64,000 nt of DNA from Rhodococcus yananensis. Lineage in GTDB: Bacteria > Actinomycetota > Actinomycetes > Mycobacteriales > Mycobacteriaceae. A program made the position numbers and the translations under genes. Every line of letters starts with the position of its first letter. The stretch's first letter is position 1. Positions 44,718 to 54,448 of the stretch are shown piece after piece. The notes beneath the pieces were generated by a model. That model was not told where the DNA came from and made no database searches. It saw only the letters and a list, made by a program, of their open reading frames with translations. The stretch is taken from positions 1 through 64,000 of the forward strand of contig NZ_JAIYEP010000016.1 in assembly GCF_020515525.1 (NCBI RefSeq). Reading direction: 5' to 3'.

Positions 44718-45215
44718 GGCGATCTTCACGACCACCACGATGGTGGCCGTGACGGCGATCGCTGCGGCCGCGACGACCGTCGATGTGGTCGGTCTGCGAC
44801 CGAGCAGACGCTGGATCACGAACACCGTCGACGCGATGCGCACCAGCACGGTGACCTCGGCGAGGGTCTGGGCGGTGCGCGGCTCGAGCCACCCCACCCA
44901 TGCCGTCGCGAGGATCAGGCACGGCATCACCGCCGACGAGAGGATCGGCACCGAGTCGCGTAGCTCCCCGAGGCGTTCGGCGCGCGAGAGTTCCTTGCCT
45001 TCGTGCACCGACAGCGCCACCGCCTCGGCGAAGGCGTGGGCCAGGAACGTCGAGAACGATGTGCCGAGCACGATCGCGATACCCACGTACTGAGAGGTGG
45101 TGGTGATGGGTACCAGGGTGGCGAGCACGATGAGGTTGCCGTAGATGTAGGCGCTCATCCGGCCCGAGGCGGACCGCTCCGGCAGTGGTCGGTGGCGGGT
45201 CAGGACGGCGGGCAC
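44706..45215 (-). CDS. Integral membrane protein of unknown function
   Basis: A 169-residue protein with about four hydrophobic segments: LIVLATLVPI..., VGIAIVLGTSFSTFLAHAFAEAVAL, SAVMPCLILATAWVGWL and a C-terminal TSTVVAAAAIAVTATIVVVVKIAL. A charged loop (SVHEGKELSRAERLGELRDSV) separates the helix pairs. The start is GTG at 45215, or ATG at 45158 (MSAYIYGNL). I do not recognise the family. It diverges from the TetR gene, which is a candidate regulator of it. Confidence 0.7.
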   Translation of the reverse strand: MPAVLTRHRPLPERSASGRMSAYIYGNLIVLATLVPITTTSQYVGIAIVLGTSFSTFLAHAFAEAVALSVHEGKELSRAERLGELRDSVPILSSAVMPCLILATAWVGWLEPRTAQTLAEVTVLVRIASTVFVIQRLLGRRPTTSTVVAAAAIAVTATIVVVVKIALTH

Positions 45216-45352
45216 ACCTCAGCGTGTCACATCGGATCGTCTCCGGTGGTCGAATTCGGGCGGTGGACGGTGTCCCGAGCGGGTGCCGCAGACCGGGTCG
45301 GTCGTCGGAGTAGGATTCGCGCAGTACACAGTCGACGACGGGAATCGATCAG

Positions 45353-45976
45353 GTGGCCACTTCTCGCCGCAGCTGGGCGGGTATCGCACTGGACGAGCGT
45401 CGCCGTGTACGCCGCGAACAGTTGCTCGCCGCCGGTGTCGAGGTCCTCGGAGCGGCGGACGGCGCCGGCGGCGGTGTGCGTGCGGTGTGTCGCGCGGCGG
45501 GGTTGACGGAACGATACTTCTACGAGAGTTTCACCGACCGCGACGGTTTCGTCCGCGAGGTCTACGCCCACGTCGGGGCCCGTGCCCGCGATGTGTTGGT
45601 CGAGGCCGTCGACGGTGCCGAACCGTCGTGCCGGGCGGAGTCCGCGGTGCGGGCGTTCGTGTCGCTGATGGTCGACGAACCGGCGATGGGGCGGATGCTG
45701 CTGCTCGCACCGTTACGCGAGCCGGCGATCAGCGGCCGCGGCGTCGAACTCGCCCCCGTGTTCGTCGCGCTCGTCAGCGCGCAGCTCACCGCGATCGACG
45801 ACGACGCCGTGCGCACGATGGTCGCATTCGGGCTCGTGGGGGCGCTGACGAGCCTGTTCATGGGGTACCTCGACGGTGCGGTCGACGTGCCGAGGGAAAC
45901 CCTGATCCGGCACTGCGTGACGCTGCTCGAACGCGCCGGCCACGACGCTCACCGATCCGCGGGCCCCGCCGGCTGA
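45353..45976 (+). CDS. TetR-family transcriptional regulator
   Basis: A 207-residue regulator. The N-terminal helix-turn-helix is ERRRVRREQLLAAGVEVLG through VRAVCRAAGLTERYFYESFTDRDGFVREVY, the standard TetR layout. The C-terminal helical domain binds an unknown ligand. The start is GTG at 45353. It diverges from the membrane gene at 44706-45215 (137 nt between), which makes that gene a likely target. It converges with lhr, 43 nt apart. Confidence 0.9.
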   Translation: MATSRRSWAGIALDERRRVRREQLLAAGVEVLGAADGAGGGVRAVCRAAGLTERYFYESFTDRDGFVREVYAHVGARARDVLVEAVDGAEPSCRAESAVRAFVSLMVDEPAMGRMLLLAPLREPAISGRGVELAPVFVALVSAQLTAIDDDAVRTMVAFGLVGALTSLFMGYLDGAVDVPRETLIRHCVTLLERAGHDAHRSAGPAG

Positions 45977-46019
45977 TGCGGCGGCCCCGCGGTCGGTACA
46001 CGAACCGCGCTCGGGCACG

Positions 46020-49000
46020 TCACGACCGCAATCGGTAGCCGCGCGGCGTCGCCGAGAACCCGGACTCGGCGAGCAGGTCTGCGAATCCGTGACCGTGGAT
46101 GGACGCGCCGTCGACCTTCTCGACGACGATCCGGTCCACCCCGCCGCGCTTGACCGTCGCGGCCAGGGAACCGCACGCCACCCGCAGGATCCCCGGATCG
46201 CCGGTGAACGTGAGCACCGTGCGTCCGCCCCGTTCGACGAACATCGCGAGGGATCCGTCGACGAGCACGACGAGACCACCTGCCTTGCGGCCGGGACGGT
46301 GGCGTGTACCACCGTCCCCCACGGTGCTCTTCGGCCACGGCAGCGCCGCACCGTACGGATTCGCGGGGTCGCACGCCGCGAGGGTCACGGCCGCCGTTTC
46401 GGTGTGTCGACCCTCGAGCGAGTCGGAGAACGAGCGCAGCCTGTCGACGACGTCGGGGGTGGAGAACTGTGCGCCGCCGAGTGACTCCACGAAGTATCCG
46501 CGCCGGCACCGGCCGGACTCCTCGAACCGGCCCAGCACCTTGTACACCAGCGCGAAACCACCCGGTACGGACTCCGCTTCCACCGATCCCCGGGTGACCA
46601 CGCCGTACCGTTCGAGGAGCAGCTCCGCGGTCGTGTGCGCGCGTACGGTCGGTCCGGTCTCGCGGGCCGGCAGCAGCGACCATCGGCCCGCGACGGTGGG
46701 TGGGCCGCTGCGCTGCGTCGTCGCGGGCCGCGCGCGGTACATCCGGGCCCGCGGGGGGCGCCGCGGCGCGCGGTGCGCGGGTGTGGCACGTGAGGTGTCG
46801 CCGATCAACGCGCGCAGCGGGGCGAGCGTGTCGCCGGTGAGATGCCCGCTCCACACCAGATCCCACAGCGCCGCCGCCACCGTCGTGTCGGAGACGGTCG
46901 AGTCGGGAGCGGACGCCGTCACCGCGTCGGCGAGCCCGCGGAAGAAGAAGGCACCGCCGCCGGCGAGCGACTCGAGGATCGCACGGTGCACGTCGGACAG
47001 GTCGATGTCGTCGACGGGAGCGAGGGTCGCGGGTGCGAGGTCGGCGGGGTGCAACGCGACCCAGCCGTCCTTGCCGGAGATCGCACCGGATCCGGACCAC
47101 ACGATCTCACCGGCGGCGGTCAGCTCGTCGAGCATCGTCGGGCGGTAGTCGCGGACCCGCGGCGCGAGGATCAACGGCTCGAGGGCGCTCGCGGGAACCC
47201 GGACCCCCGCGATCTGCTCGATCACCGCCGCGACACCGTCGACGCCGTACAGAGCCTCCGTACCGGGACCGCCGCCGAGATGATGCCAGTCGGGCAGGAA
47301 CCGGCCCAGCGTCGCGGTGCTCACCGGTTCCACCTCGTGACGCGCCGCGGCCAGCGACCGTCGCCGCAGCCGCCGCAACACCTCGCTGTCGCACCACTCC
47401 GGCCCCGCTGCACCCGGTCGGAATTCGCCCGGGGTGACGCGTTTCTCGGATGCCAGACGCTGCAGCACCGTGTCGACCACGGCGCTGCCGAGCCCGAATC
47501 GTTCGGCGACCTGCGCGACGGTGAACGGGCCATGGGTACGCGCGAACCGTCCCGTCAGATCACCCAGCGGATCGGCGACGGGCTCGACGAAGGCGGACGG
47601 AACCCCGATCGGCAACGGGACGCCGAGCGCATCGCGCAGGCGGGAGGCGTCCTCGATCGCCGTCCACCACTGCCGGCCCGCGAACGACACCTCCAGCACC
47701 CGACGTCGTGCCGCCAGGTCCGCGAGCCACGGTGCCGGATCACCGGTGCACCGCTGGGCCAGTTCCCCGGCGGTGAGGGGACCGAGCAGGCGCAGCAGGT
47801 CGGCGACACCTTCGGCATCGCGGGCATGTCGCTCGGGTACGAGACGTTGCAGTTCGAGTTCGGCGCGTTCGAGCACGTCGGCGTCGAGGAGTTCACGCAG
47901 TTCGACGCGGCCGAGCAGCTCGGCGAGCAGCGCCGAGTCGAGCGAGAGTGCGGCGGCGCGCCGTTCGGCCAGTGGGCTGTCGCCTTCGTACAGGAACTCG
48001 CCGACGTAGTCGAACAACAGCGACGTCGCGAACGGGGACGCCGAGGCGGTCTCCACCTCCACGAGCCGGATCCGGCGGCGGGCGACCTGCCCGAGCAGGT
48101 CGCGCAATGCGGGCAGGTCGTAGACGTCCTGCAGGCATTCCCGCACCGTCTCGAGCAGGATCGGGAAATCCGGATAGCGGCGGGCGACATCGAGCAGTTG
48201 CGCCGCGCGCTGCCGCTGCTGCCACAGCGGTGCCCGCTTTCCCGGGTTGCGGCGCGGCAGCAGCAATGCGCGTGCCGCGCACTCGCGGAAGCGCGACGCG
48301 AACAGGGCGGAACCACCCACCGCGTCGGTGACCAGGTCCTCGATCTCGTCGTGGTCGAAGACGAACACGTCGGCGCCCGGCGGGTCGTCCTCGGTGTCGG
48401 GCACCCGCACGATGATGCCGTCGTCGGACGGGGTGGGATGGGTGTCGACACCGTAGCGTTCGTGCATCCGCGAGCCCACCGCCAGCGCCCACGGTGCGTG
48501 TACCCGCAATCCGTACGGTGAGTGCAGCACCAGCCGCCAGTCGCCGAGTTCGTCGCGGAATCGTTCGACGACGAGCGTGCGGTCGGTGGGCAGCCGTCCC
48601 GTCGCGGTGCGTTGCTCGTCGAGCAGGCGCAGCAGATTCGCGGTGGAGTACGCATCGAGGCCGCCCGTGTGGCAGCGGGTGACGGCATCGTCCCGGTCGG
48701 CCTGCCCGAGATCGCGGACGAACGCCCCGAGTGCAGCGCCGAGCTCGGCGGGCCTGCCCGGGTTGTCGCCGTGCCAGAACGGCAACCGTCCGGGGCGGCC
48801 GTAGGCGGGGGAGACCAGCACCCGGTCGAAGGTGATGTCCTCGATGCGCCAGCTGGTCGCGCCGAGCGTGAACACGTCACCGACCCGGGACTCGTACACC
48901 ATCTCCTCGTCGAGTTCGCCGACGCGGGTGTTCTTCTCGCCGACCATGTACACCGCGAACAGGCCCCGGTCGGGGATGGTGCCGCCCGAGGTGACCGCGA

Positions 49001-50612
49001 GTCGTTGGGCGCCGGGCCGACCGGTGAGGGTGCCGTCGGTGCGGTCCCACACCAGGCGCGGACGCAGTTCGGCGAACTCGTCGGACGGGTAGCGCCCGGC
49101 GAGCAGATCGAGGACGGCCTCGTACACCCCGCGGGAGAGGGTGGCGAACGAGCCGCTACGACGGACGGTGTCGAACCAGTCGTCGACGTCGATCGGTTCG
49201 AGTGCGGCGGCGGCGACCGTCTGCTGTGCGAGTACGTCGAGGGGGTTCGCGGGGATCTGCAGGGCCTCGATGCGACCGGCGACCATCCGCTCGACGGTCA
49301 CCGCGCAGTGCAGCAGATCGGTGCGGTGTTTGGGGAAGAACACCCCGCGGGAGGTCTCGCCGACGCGGTGGCCGGCCCGGCCCACGCGCTGCAATCCGCT
49401 CGCGACGGACGGTGGGGACTCCACCTGGATCACCAGGTCGACGGAGCCCATGTCGATGCCGAGTTCGAGACTCGAGGTCGCGACGACACAGCGCAACCGC
49501 CCCGATTTGAGGTCGTCCTCGATCAGCGCGCGCTGCTCCTTGCTCACCGACCCGTGGTGGGCGCGCGCCAGCACCGGATCCGCCCCGTACCCGACCTCCG
49601 ACGGCAACCCCGACTGCGACGGGGGTGCACCCTCGCGGGTGACGGTGCCGCCGGTGCGCTCGACGTGGATCTCGTTGAGCCGGGCCGTGAGCCGTTCGGC
49701 GAGCCGCCGCGAATTCGCGAACACGATGGTGGAGCGGTGCGTTTCGACGAGATCGACGATCTGTTCCTCGACGTGCGGCCAGATCGAGCCGGTCTGCGGG
49801 AGGGCGGGTTCGTCGTCCGGGAACGCCGCGGCGGGGTCGTCGGTCGGGGCCGCCGGTGCCACACCGAGTTCGGTCATGTCCTCGACCGGCACCTGCACGG
49901 TCAGATCCCAGGTCTTGCTCGCCGGCGGCGCCACGATCCGCACGGGAGCGTTGCCCGCGAGGAACCGTGCGACCTCCTCGGGCGGGCGCACGGTGGCGGA
50001 CAACCCGATGCGTTGTGCCGGGGTCGGCAGCAGCCGGTCGAGCCGTTCGAGCGACAGTGCCAGATGGGCACCGCGCTTGGTGCCGGCAACCGCGTGCACC
50101 TCGTCGACGATCACCGTGTCGACACCGGCGAGGGTGTCGCGGACCGCGGAGGTCAGCATCAGGAACAGCGACTCGGGTGTGGTGATGAGGATGTCGGGCG
50201 GGGTGCGGGCCAGGGTCCGTCGTGTGGCCTGGGGGGTGTCGCCGGAACGGACCCCGACGGTGATCTCCGGCGGTTCCACCCCGAGGCGGCGCGCCGTCTG
50301 CGTGATGCCGACGAGCGGGGCACGCAGGTTCCGTTCGACGTCCACCCCGAGCGCCTTGAGCGGCGAGATGTACAGCACGCGGGTGCGGTGTTCGCGTGCG
50401 GCGTGGACGTCGATCGGGGTCGAGGCGAGCCGGTCGAGGGACCACAGGAACGCCGACAGCGTCTTGCCGGATCCCGTCGGCGCGACCACCAGGGTGTGCG
50501 CACCGGACGACACGGCATCCCATGCGCCGAGCTGAGCGGTCGTCGGCGCGTCGAACGCGCCGTCGAACCACGCCCGCGTGGGTGCCGTGAAGCGGTCGAG
50601 GACGTCGGTCAC
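46020..50612 (-). CDS. lhr: Large helicase-related protein Lhr (superfamily 2 DNA helicase)
   Basis: A roughly 1530-residue 3'-5' ATP-dependent helicase of the long Lhr type, implicated in DNA repair. Walker A is APTGSGKT (residues 44-51), the DEVH box is VIVDEVHAVAGTKRGAHL, and later motifs include LSATVRPPEE, ATSSLELGIDMG and QVGRAGH-like QRVGRAGHR. The RecA domains are followed by the winged-helix region and the long C-terminal domain. M. tuberculosis Lhr is about 1513 residues. The GTG at 50612 is used; an ATG-type start at 50627 adds five residues. Confidence 0.95.
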   Translation of the reverse strand: MTDVLDRFTAPTRAWFDGAFDAPTTAQLGAWDAVSSGAHTLVVAPTGSGKTLSAFLWSLDRLASTPIDVHAAREHRTRVLYISPLKALGVDVERNLRAPLVGITQTARRLGVEPPEITVGVRSGDTPQATRRTLARTPPDILITTPESLFLMLTSAVRDTLAGVDTVIVDEVHAVAGTKRGAHLALSLERLDRLLPTPAQRIGLSATVRPPEEVARFLAGNAPVRIVAPPASKTWDLTVQVPVEDMTELGVAPAAPTDDPAAAFPDDEPALPQTGSIWPHVEEQIVDLVETHRSTIVFANSRRLAERLTARLNEIHVERTGGTVTREGAPPSQSGLPSEVGYGADPVLARAHHGSVSKEQRALIEDDLKSGRLRCVVATSSLELGIDMGSVDLVIQVESPPSVASGLQRVGRAGHRVGETSRGVFFPKHRTDLLHCAVTVERMVAGRIEALQIPANPLDVLAQQTVAAAALEPIDVDDWFDTVRRSGSFATLSRGVYEAVLDLLAGRYPSDEFAELRPRLVWDRTDGTLTGRPGAQRLAVTSGGTIPDRGLFAVYMVGEKNTRVGELDEEMVYESRVGDVFTLGATSWRIEDITFDRVLVSPAYGRPGRLPFWHGDNPGRPAELGAALGAFVRDLGQADRDDAVTRCHTGGLDAYSTANLLRLLDEQRTATGRLPTDRTLVVERFRDELGDWRLVLHSPYGLRVHAPWALAVGSRMHERYGVDTHPTPSDDGIIVRVPDTEDDPPGADVFVFDHDEIEDLVTDAVGGSALFASRFRECAARALLLPRRNPGKRAPLWQQRQRAAQLLDVARRYPDFPILLETVRECLQDVYDLPALRDLLGQVARRRIRLVEVETASASPFATSLLFDYVGEFLYEGDSPLAERRAAALSLDSALLAELLGRVELRELLDADVLERAELELQRLVPERHARDAEGVADLLRLLGPLTAGELAQRCTGDPAPWLADLAARRRVLEVSFAGRQWWTAIEDASRLRDALGVPLPIGVPSAFVEPVADPLGDLTGRFARTHGPFTVAQVAERFGLGSAVVDTVLQRLASEKRVTPGEFRPGAAGPEWCDSEVLRRLRRRSLAAARHEVEPVSTATLGRFLPDWHHLGGGPGTEALYGVDGVAAVIEQIAGVRVPASALEPLILAPRVRDYRPTMLDELTAAGEIVWSGSGAISGKDGWVALHPADLAPATLAPVDDIDLSDVHRAILESLAGGGAFFFRGLADAVTASAPDSTVSDTTVAAALWDLVWSGHLTGDTLAPLRALIGDTSRATPAHRAPRRPPRARMYRARPATTQRSGPPTVAGRWSLLPARETGPTVRAHTTAELLLERYGVVTRGSVEAESVPGGFALVYKVLGRFEESGRCRRGYFVESLGGAQFSTPDVVDRLRSFSDSLEGRHTETAAVTLAACDPANPYGAALPWPKSTVGDGGTRHRPGRKAGGLVVLVDGSLAMFVERGGRTVLTFTGDPGILRVACGSLAATVKRGGVDRIVVEKVDGASIHGHGFADLLAESGFSATPRGYRLRS

Positions 50613-50648
50613 CCGTCCATCGTGCACCCCGGCACCGACAGCGACCGG

Positions 50649-51212
50649 TCAGTCGTCGAACACGAACATCGCGATCTGCGGGCAGTGTGTGCGCGCCGAA
50701 CTGTTGCGACCGGCCCGCATGAGCCCGGAGACGAGGTCGGTGGCGGCACCGCGCCACGGCAGTGCCTCGAACTGCTCGCGGCATGCGGGAGTGTCGAGCC
50801 AGCCGATCGACCAGTACCCGTCGTAGGGGCGGAACCGCAGTTCGGGATTGTCGGCGACGATCGTGTCGAGATCGGTGCCGCACGCGCGCTGCAGGCTGTC
50901 GGCGTCGACGGCCACGAAGCCGCACAGACGTCGCGCACCGGCGGTGCGCAGGTCGAGGTAGAGGCACGCCACCTCGTGATCCCCGGCGTACACGCTGACG
51001 AGGCGGTGGCCCTGTTCGGACGCGTCGTCGGTGGGCAGGCACGTGACGGACCAGTACTCGCGTTCGCTGATTCTCGGTTTCGGAACCGTCGACCGCACAT
51101 AGTCCCGCAACCACGCGGTCACGGCCCCGAACTCGGGGTACTGCTCGAGTTCCCGATACCGGGTGTCGCGCAACGGAAGGTCGAAGCCCGGTTCGGGCGC
51201 ACGCATGTTCAC
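50649..51212 (-). CDS. Conserved hypothetical protein upstream of lhr
   Basis: A 187-residue soluble protein with no family I can name. It starts MNMRAPEPGFDLPLRDTRYRELEQYP and contains YWSVTCLPTDDASEQGHRLVSVYAG, ACLYLDLRTAGARRLCGFVAVD and a C-terminal helical segment ending IAMFVFDD. The mixed strands and helices suggest a compact globular fold. It lies 36 nt upstream of lhr on the same strand, so it may share its transcript. Confidence 0.7.
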   Translation of the reverse strand: MNMRAPEPGFDLPLRDTRYRELEQYPEFGAVTAWLRDYVRSTVPKPRISEREYWSVTCLPTDDASEQGHRLVSVYAGDHEVACLYLDLRTAGARRLCGFVAVDADSLQRACGTDLDTIVADNPELRFRPYDGYWSIGWLDTPACREQFEALPWRGAATDLVSGLMRAGRNSSARTHCPQIAMFVFDD

Positions 51213-51302
51213 GCCCCGATTATGGCCGGACGTGTCGCTCGGCGGTACTGCCGGTTCTGTGCCGTCGCCGAGCCGGTGCGGACGGCCACCCGGCAGACCG
51301 GA

Positions 51303-52667
51303 TCAGAGCACCACCGGATTGAGGATGCCCGCCGGATCCAGGGCGTCCTCGACCCGTCGGGTCAACGCCATCACGTCGGGACCCACCTGCGCCGGCAGCC
51401 ACGGTTTCTTCAACCGGCCCACACCGTGCTCCCCGGTGATCGTGCCGCCGAGGTCGATGGCCAGATCCATCACGGCACCGAAGGCGACGTGGGCGCGGGC
51501 CGTCAGGTCCGGATCGGCGGGATCGTGCACGATCAACGGGTGGGTGTTGCCGTCACCCGCGTGTGCGATCACCGCGATCGTCACGTCCTGTGCGGCGGCG
51601 ATCGCCGCGATACCCGCGACGAGGTCGGGTAGCGCCGGCAGTGGCACACCGACGTCCTCGAGCAGAAGCGGGCCGAGTCGCTCGACGGCGGGGATCGCCA
51701 TGCGCCTCGCCGCCGCGAATGCCTCACCCTCGTCGGGATCGGCGGTGTCGAACACCTCGGTCGCCCCGGCGTCGCGGCACGCCGCCACCATCGTCTCGAT
51801 CTCCGCCGCCGCGGCCGGTCCCGCAGCGTCGGAGCGCGCGATGAGCATCGCCGCCGCGTCGCGGTCGAGGCCCATCCGCAGCGCATCCTCCACGGCCCCG
51901 ATCGTGGTGCGGTCCATGAACTCGAGCATCGCCGGTCGCAGCACCCCGGTGATCGTGACGACGGCGTCGGCCGCGGCCTGAACCGACGCGAACGTCGCGA
52001 CCAGCGTCGCCGCGGGCGGCTGCGGCGGCAACAGTCGCAACGTGACCTCGGTGACGACCCCGAGCGTGCCCTCGCTGCCGACGAACAGTTTCGTGAGCGA
52101 CAGGCCCGCGACGTCCTCGAGTCGCGGACCACCGAGCCGCACCGCGGTACCGTCGGCGAGCACCACCTCCAGTCCGAGTACGTAATCGGTGGTCACCCCG
52201 TACTTCACGCAGCACAGGCCTCCGGCGTTGGTGGCGACGTTCCCGCCGATCGAGCAGATCTCGAACGACGACGGATCGGGCGGATACCACAGCTCGTGCT
52301 CGGCCGCGGCGGCCTTGACCTCCGCATTCAGCAATCCGGGTTGTGCGACTGCGGTGCGGGTCGCGGGGTCGACGACGATCGCGCGCATCTTCTCGGTGCT
52401 GAGCACGATCCCGTCGGCGAGACCCCCGGACCCGCCCGACAGACTCGTCCCGGCACCGCGCGGTACGACCGGCACACGGTGCGCGGACGCCCATCGCAGA
52501 GTCGCCTGCACGTCGGCGGTGGACGTGGCGCGCACCAGCGCGCGCGGTGCGCGGGCATCCGGATCGGCGGCCCGGTCGTGCCGGTATCCGGCGAGAATGT
52601 CCGGGTCGGTGACCAGAACACCAGCCGGGAGCGAACGGGCGAGCGCCTCCAGATCCGGGTCGATCAC
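51303..52667 (-). CDS. FAD-linked oxidase (GlcD / D-lactate dehydrogenase type)
   Basis: A 454-residue VAO-family flavoprotein. The FAD-binding loop is VVPRGAGTSLSGGS (residues 67-80), followed by PDPSSFEICSIGGNVATNAGGL and GSEGTLGVVTEVTLRL. The C-terminal substrate domain includes HAGDGNTHPLIVHDP and GGTITGEHGVGRLKKPWL, typical of GlcD-like 2-hydroxyacid dehydrogenases. The substrate (glycolate, D-lactate, D-2-hydroxyglutarate or another) cannot be decided. The GTG at 52667 overlaps the stop of the acyl-CoA synthetase gene (GTGA). Confidence 0.9.
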   Translation of the reverse strand: MIDPDLEALARSLPAGVLVTDPDILAGYRHDRAADPDARAPRALVRATSTADVQATLRWASAHRVPVVPRGAGTSLSGGSGGLADGIVLSTEKMRAIVVDPATRTAVAQPGLLNAEVKAAAAEHELWYPPDPSSFEICSIGGNVATNAGGLCCVKYGVTTDYVLGLEVVLADGTAVRLGGPRLEDVAGLSLTKLFVGSEGTLGVVTEVTLRLLPPQPPAATLVATFASVQAAADAVVTITGVLRPAMLEFMDRTTIGAVEDALRMGLDRDAAAMLIARSDAAGPAAAAEIETMVAACRDAGATEVFDTADPDEGEAFAAARRMAIPAVERLGPLLLEDVGVPLPALPDLVAGIAAIAAAQDVTIAVIAHAGDGNTHPLIVHDPADPDLTARAHVAFGAVMDLAIDLGGTITGEHGVGRLKKPWLPAQVGPDVMALTRRVEDALDPAGILNPVVL

Positions 52668-54214
52668 GACGGGACGGGCAGGTAGCGGGCCCGCAGCTCG
52701 CGCTTGACGAGCTTGCCGGTGGGGGTGCGGGGCAGGTCGTCGGAGAAGTCGATGCTCCGCGGCGCCTTGTAGTGCGACACCTTCGACCGCACGTACGCGA
52801 GCAGTTCCTGCTCGACGTCCGGCCCCGGTTCGACACCGTCGGCGAGTTGCACGACGGCCTTGACCACCTCGCCCATCTCGGCGTCGGGCACTCCGATGAC
52901 GGCGACGTCGAACACCTTCGGGTGCAGGGTGAGCGCGTTCTCCGATTCCTGCGGATAGATGTTCACCCCACCGGAGATGATCATGAATGCGGCGCGGTCG
53001 GTGAGGTACAGGAAGCGGTCCTCGTCGAGGTACCCGATGTCGCCGCTCGTCGTCCACGTCGGGTGCTCGGGATGTGTCGCCTTCGCGGTCTTCTCGGGAT
53101 CGTTGTGATATTCGAACGGTCGTTCGTCCCGTTCCCACCACACCGTGCCGACGGACCCGGTGGGCAGTTCGGCGCCGTCCTCGTCGCAGATGTGCACGAC
53201 ACCCAGAACGCCGTCGCGCCCCACCGAGCCCGGGTGGGCGAGGGCCTGTGCGGAGTCGATGAACGTCACGCCCGAACCTTCGGTGGCGGCGTAGTACTCG
53301 TTGATCACCGGCCCCCACCATTCGATCATGGCCCGTTTGATCTCGGGTGGGCACGGTGCCGCGGCGTGCACGGCGACCTTCATGCTGGAGACGTCGTACT
53401 TCGCGCGGGTCTCCTCGGGGAGCTTCAGCATCCGCACGAACATGGTGGGAACCCACTGGCTCGCGGTCACCCGGTACCGGTCGATGAGTGCGAGAGCGTC
53501 CTCCGGATCGAAACGATCCATCAGCACCACCGTGCCGCCGACGGACTGGATCGTCCCGCAGAAACGTAGCGGCGCAGCGTGATACAGCGGCGCCGGGCAC
53601 AGGTAGACGGTGTCGGCATCGAAGCCGTACATGGGTGCGAACACCGCGGTGTAGGGGTCGGGGATCTCCTGGATCTGCCCGTCGGGCAGCTTCGGTTCGA
53701 TGCCCTTGGGGCGGCCCGTGGTACCCGACGAGTACAGCATGTCCTGGCCCCGCGGCTGATCGTCGAGCGGCGCGGTGTCGTACATGTCGAGGGTGCTCGC
53801 GTACTCGTCGAACCCGGGCAGTACCCCGCCGTACACGAGGCGGTGCTCGACCCCGGGATACGCATCGGGGGCGGTGTCGACCGCGGAGAGCGCGTTCGCC
53901 GATACGATCAGGGCCTTCGCGCCGCAGTCACCGACGATGTAGGCCGCCTCGTCGGGGGTCAGGTGGTGATCGACGGCGGTGATGTAGAGCCCCGACCGCA
54001 ACGCCGCCCAGTACACCTCCATGACCCGCAGATCGTTGTCGGAGACGAGCGCGACGTGGTCACCGCGCCGCAACCCCAGCGCGCGCAGGTGTTTCGCCAG
54101 CCGCAGCGAGTTCTCGTCGAGTTGCCGGTAGGTGCGCGATTCGCCGGTGGAGGGCCGCACGATCGCGGGCTTGTCGGGGGTGGCGGCGACGAAGTTCCCT
54201 GGGTACATGCCCAT
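52664..54214 (-). CDS. Acyl-CoA synthetase (AMP-forming, FadD-like)
   Basis: A 516-residue ANL-superfamily enzyme that activates a carboxylic acid through an acyl-adenylate to the CoA thioester. The P-loop-like motif is YSSGTTGRPKG (161-171). Later motifs are NEYYAATEGSGVTF, WTTSGDIGYLDEDRFLYLTDR and PRTPTGKLVKRELR with the catalytic Lys. The chain length or aromatic preference is unknown. It is coupled to the FAD-linked oxidase by a 4-nt overlap, suggesting a shared pathway for a hydroxy or odd carboxylic acid. Confidence 0.92.
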   Translation of the reverse strand: MGMYPGNFVAATPDKPAIVRPSTGESRTYRQLDENSLRLAKHLRALGLRRGDHVALVSDNDLRVMEVYWAALRSGLYITAVDHHLTPDEAAYIVGDCGAKALIVSANALSAVDTAPDAYPGVEHRLVYGGVLPGFDEYASTLDMYDTAPLDDQPRGQDMLYSSGTTGRPKGIEPKLPDGQIQEIPDPYTAVFAPMYGFDADTVYLCPAPLYHAAPLRFCGTIQSVGGTVVLMDRFDPEDALALIDRYRVTASQWVPTMFVRMLKLPEETRAKYDVSSMKVAVHAAAPCPPEIKRAMIEWWGPVINEYYAATEGSGVTFIDSAQALAHPGSVGRDGVLGVVHICDEDGAELPTGSVGTVWWERDERPFEYHNDPEKTAKATHPEHPTWTTSGDIGYLDEDRFLYLTDRAAFMIISGGVNIYPQESENALTLHPKVFDVAVIGVPDAEMGEVVKAVVQLADGVEPGPDVEQELLAYVRSKVSHYKAPRSIDFSDDLPRTPTGKLVKRELRARYLPVPS

Positions 54215-54448
54215 GGTCTACCACAGGATGTGGCGTACGCCACAGTGGGTGCTCCCGGAGTGTGCGTCCCCGGACTGCGCGGTTCACGCGCGGGGTACCC
54301 GCGGACGGTCACACCCGACGAAGTGTGCGGAGCAACTCGGATCGACCGGGCGCTCGGACACGCGGATACTCGGACGTGCGGAAGGATGAACTGATCGATG
54401 CGCTGCGGTAGCACCGACCGCGGCGCCCGGAGAAGGGCTGGGGATGTC

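Noticed and set aside
42277-44922. An 881-codon minus-strand frame across glpD and the start of glpK
   Set aside because: It is antisense to glpD and out of frame with glpK; no protein family is visible.
48522-51632. A 1036-codon open frame antisense to lhr and its upstream gene
   Set aside because: It mirrors the GC-rich third positions of lhr, has low-complexity Arg/Gly/Glu composition, no recognisable domain, and lies opposite a complete, well-conserved helicase.
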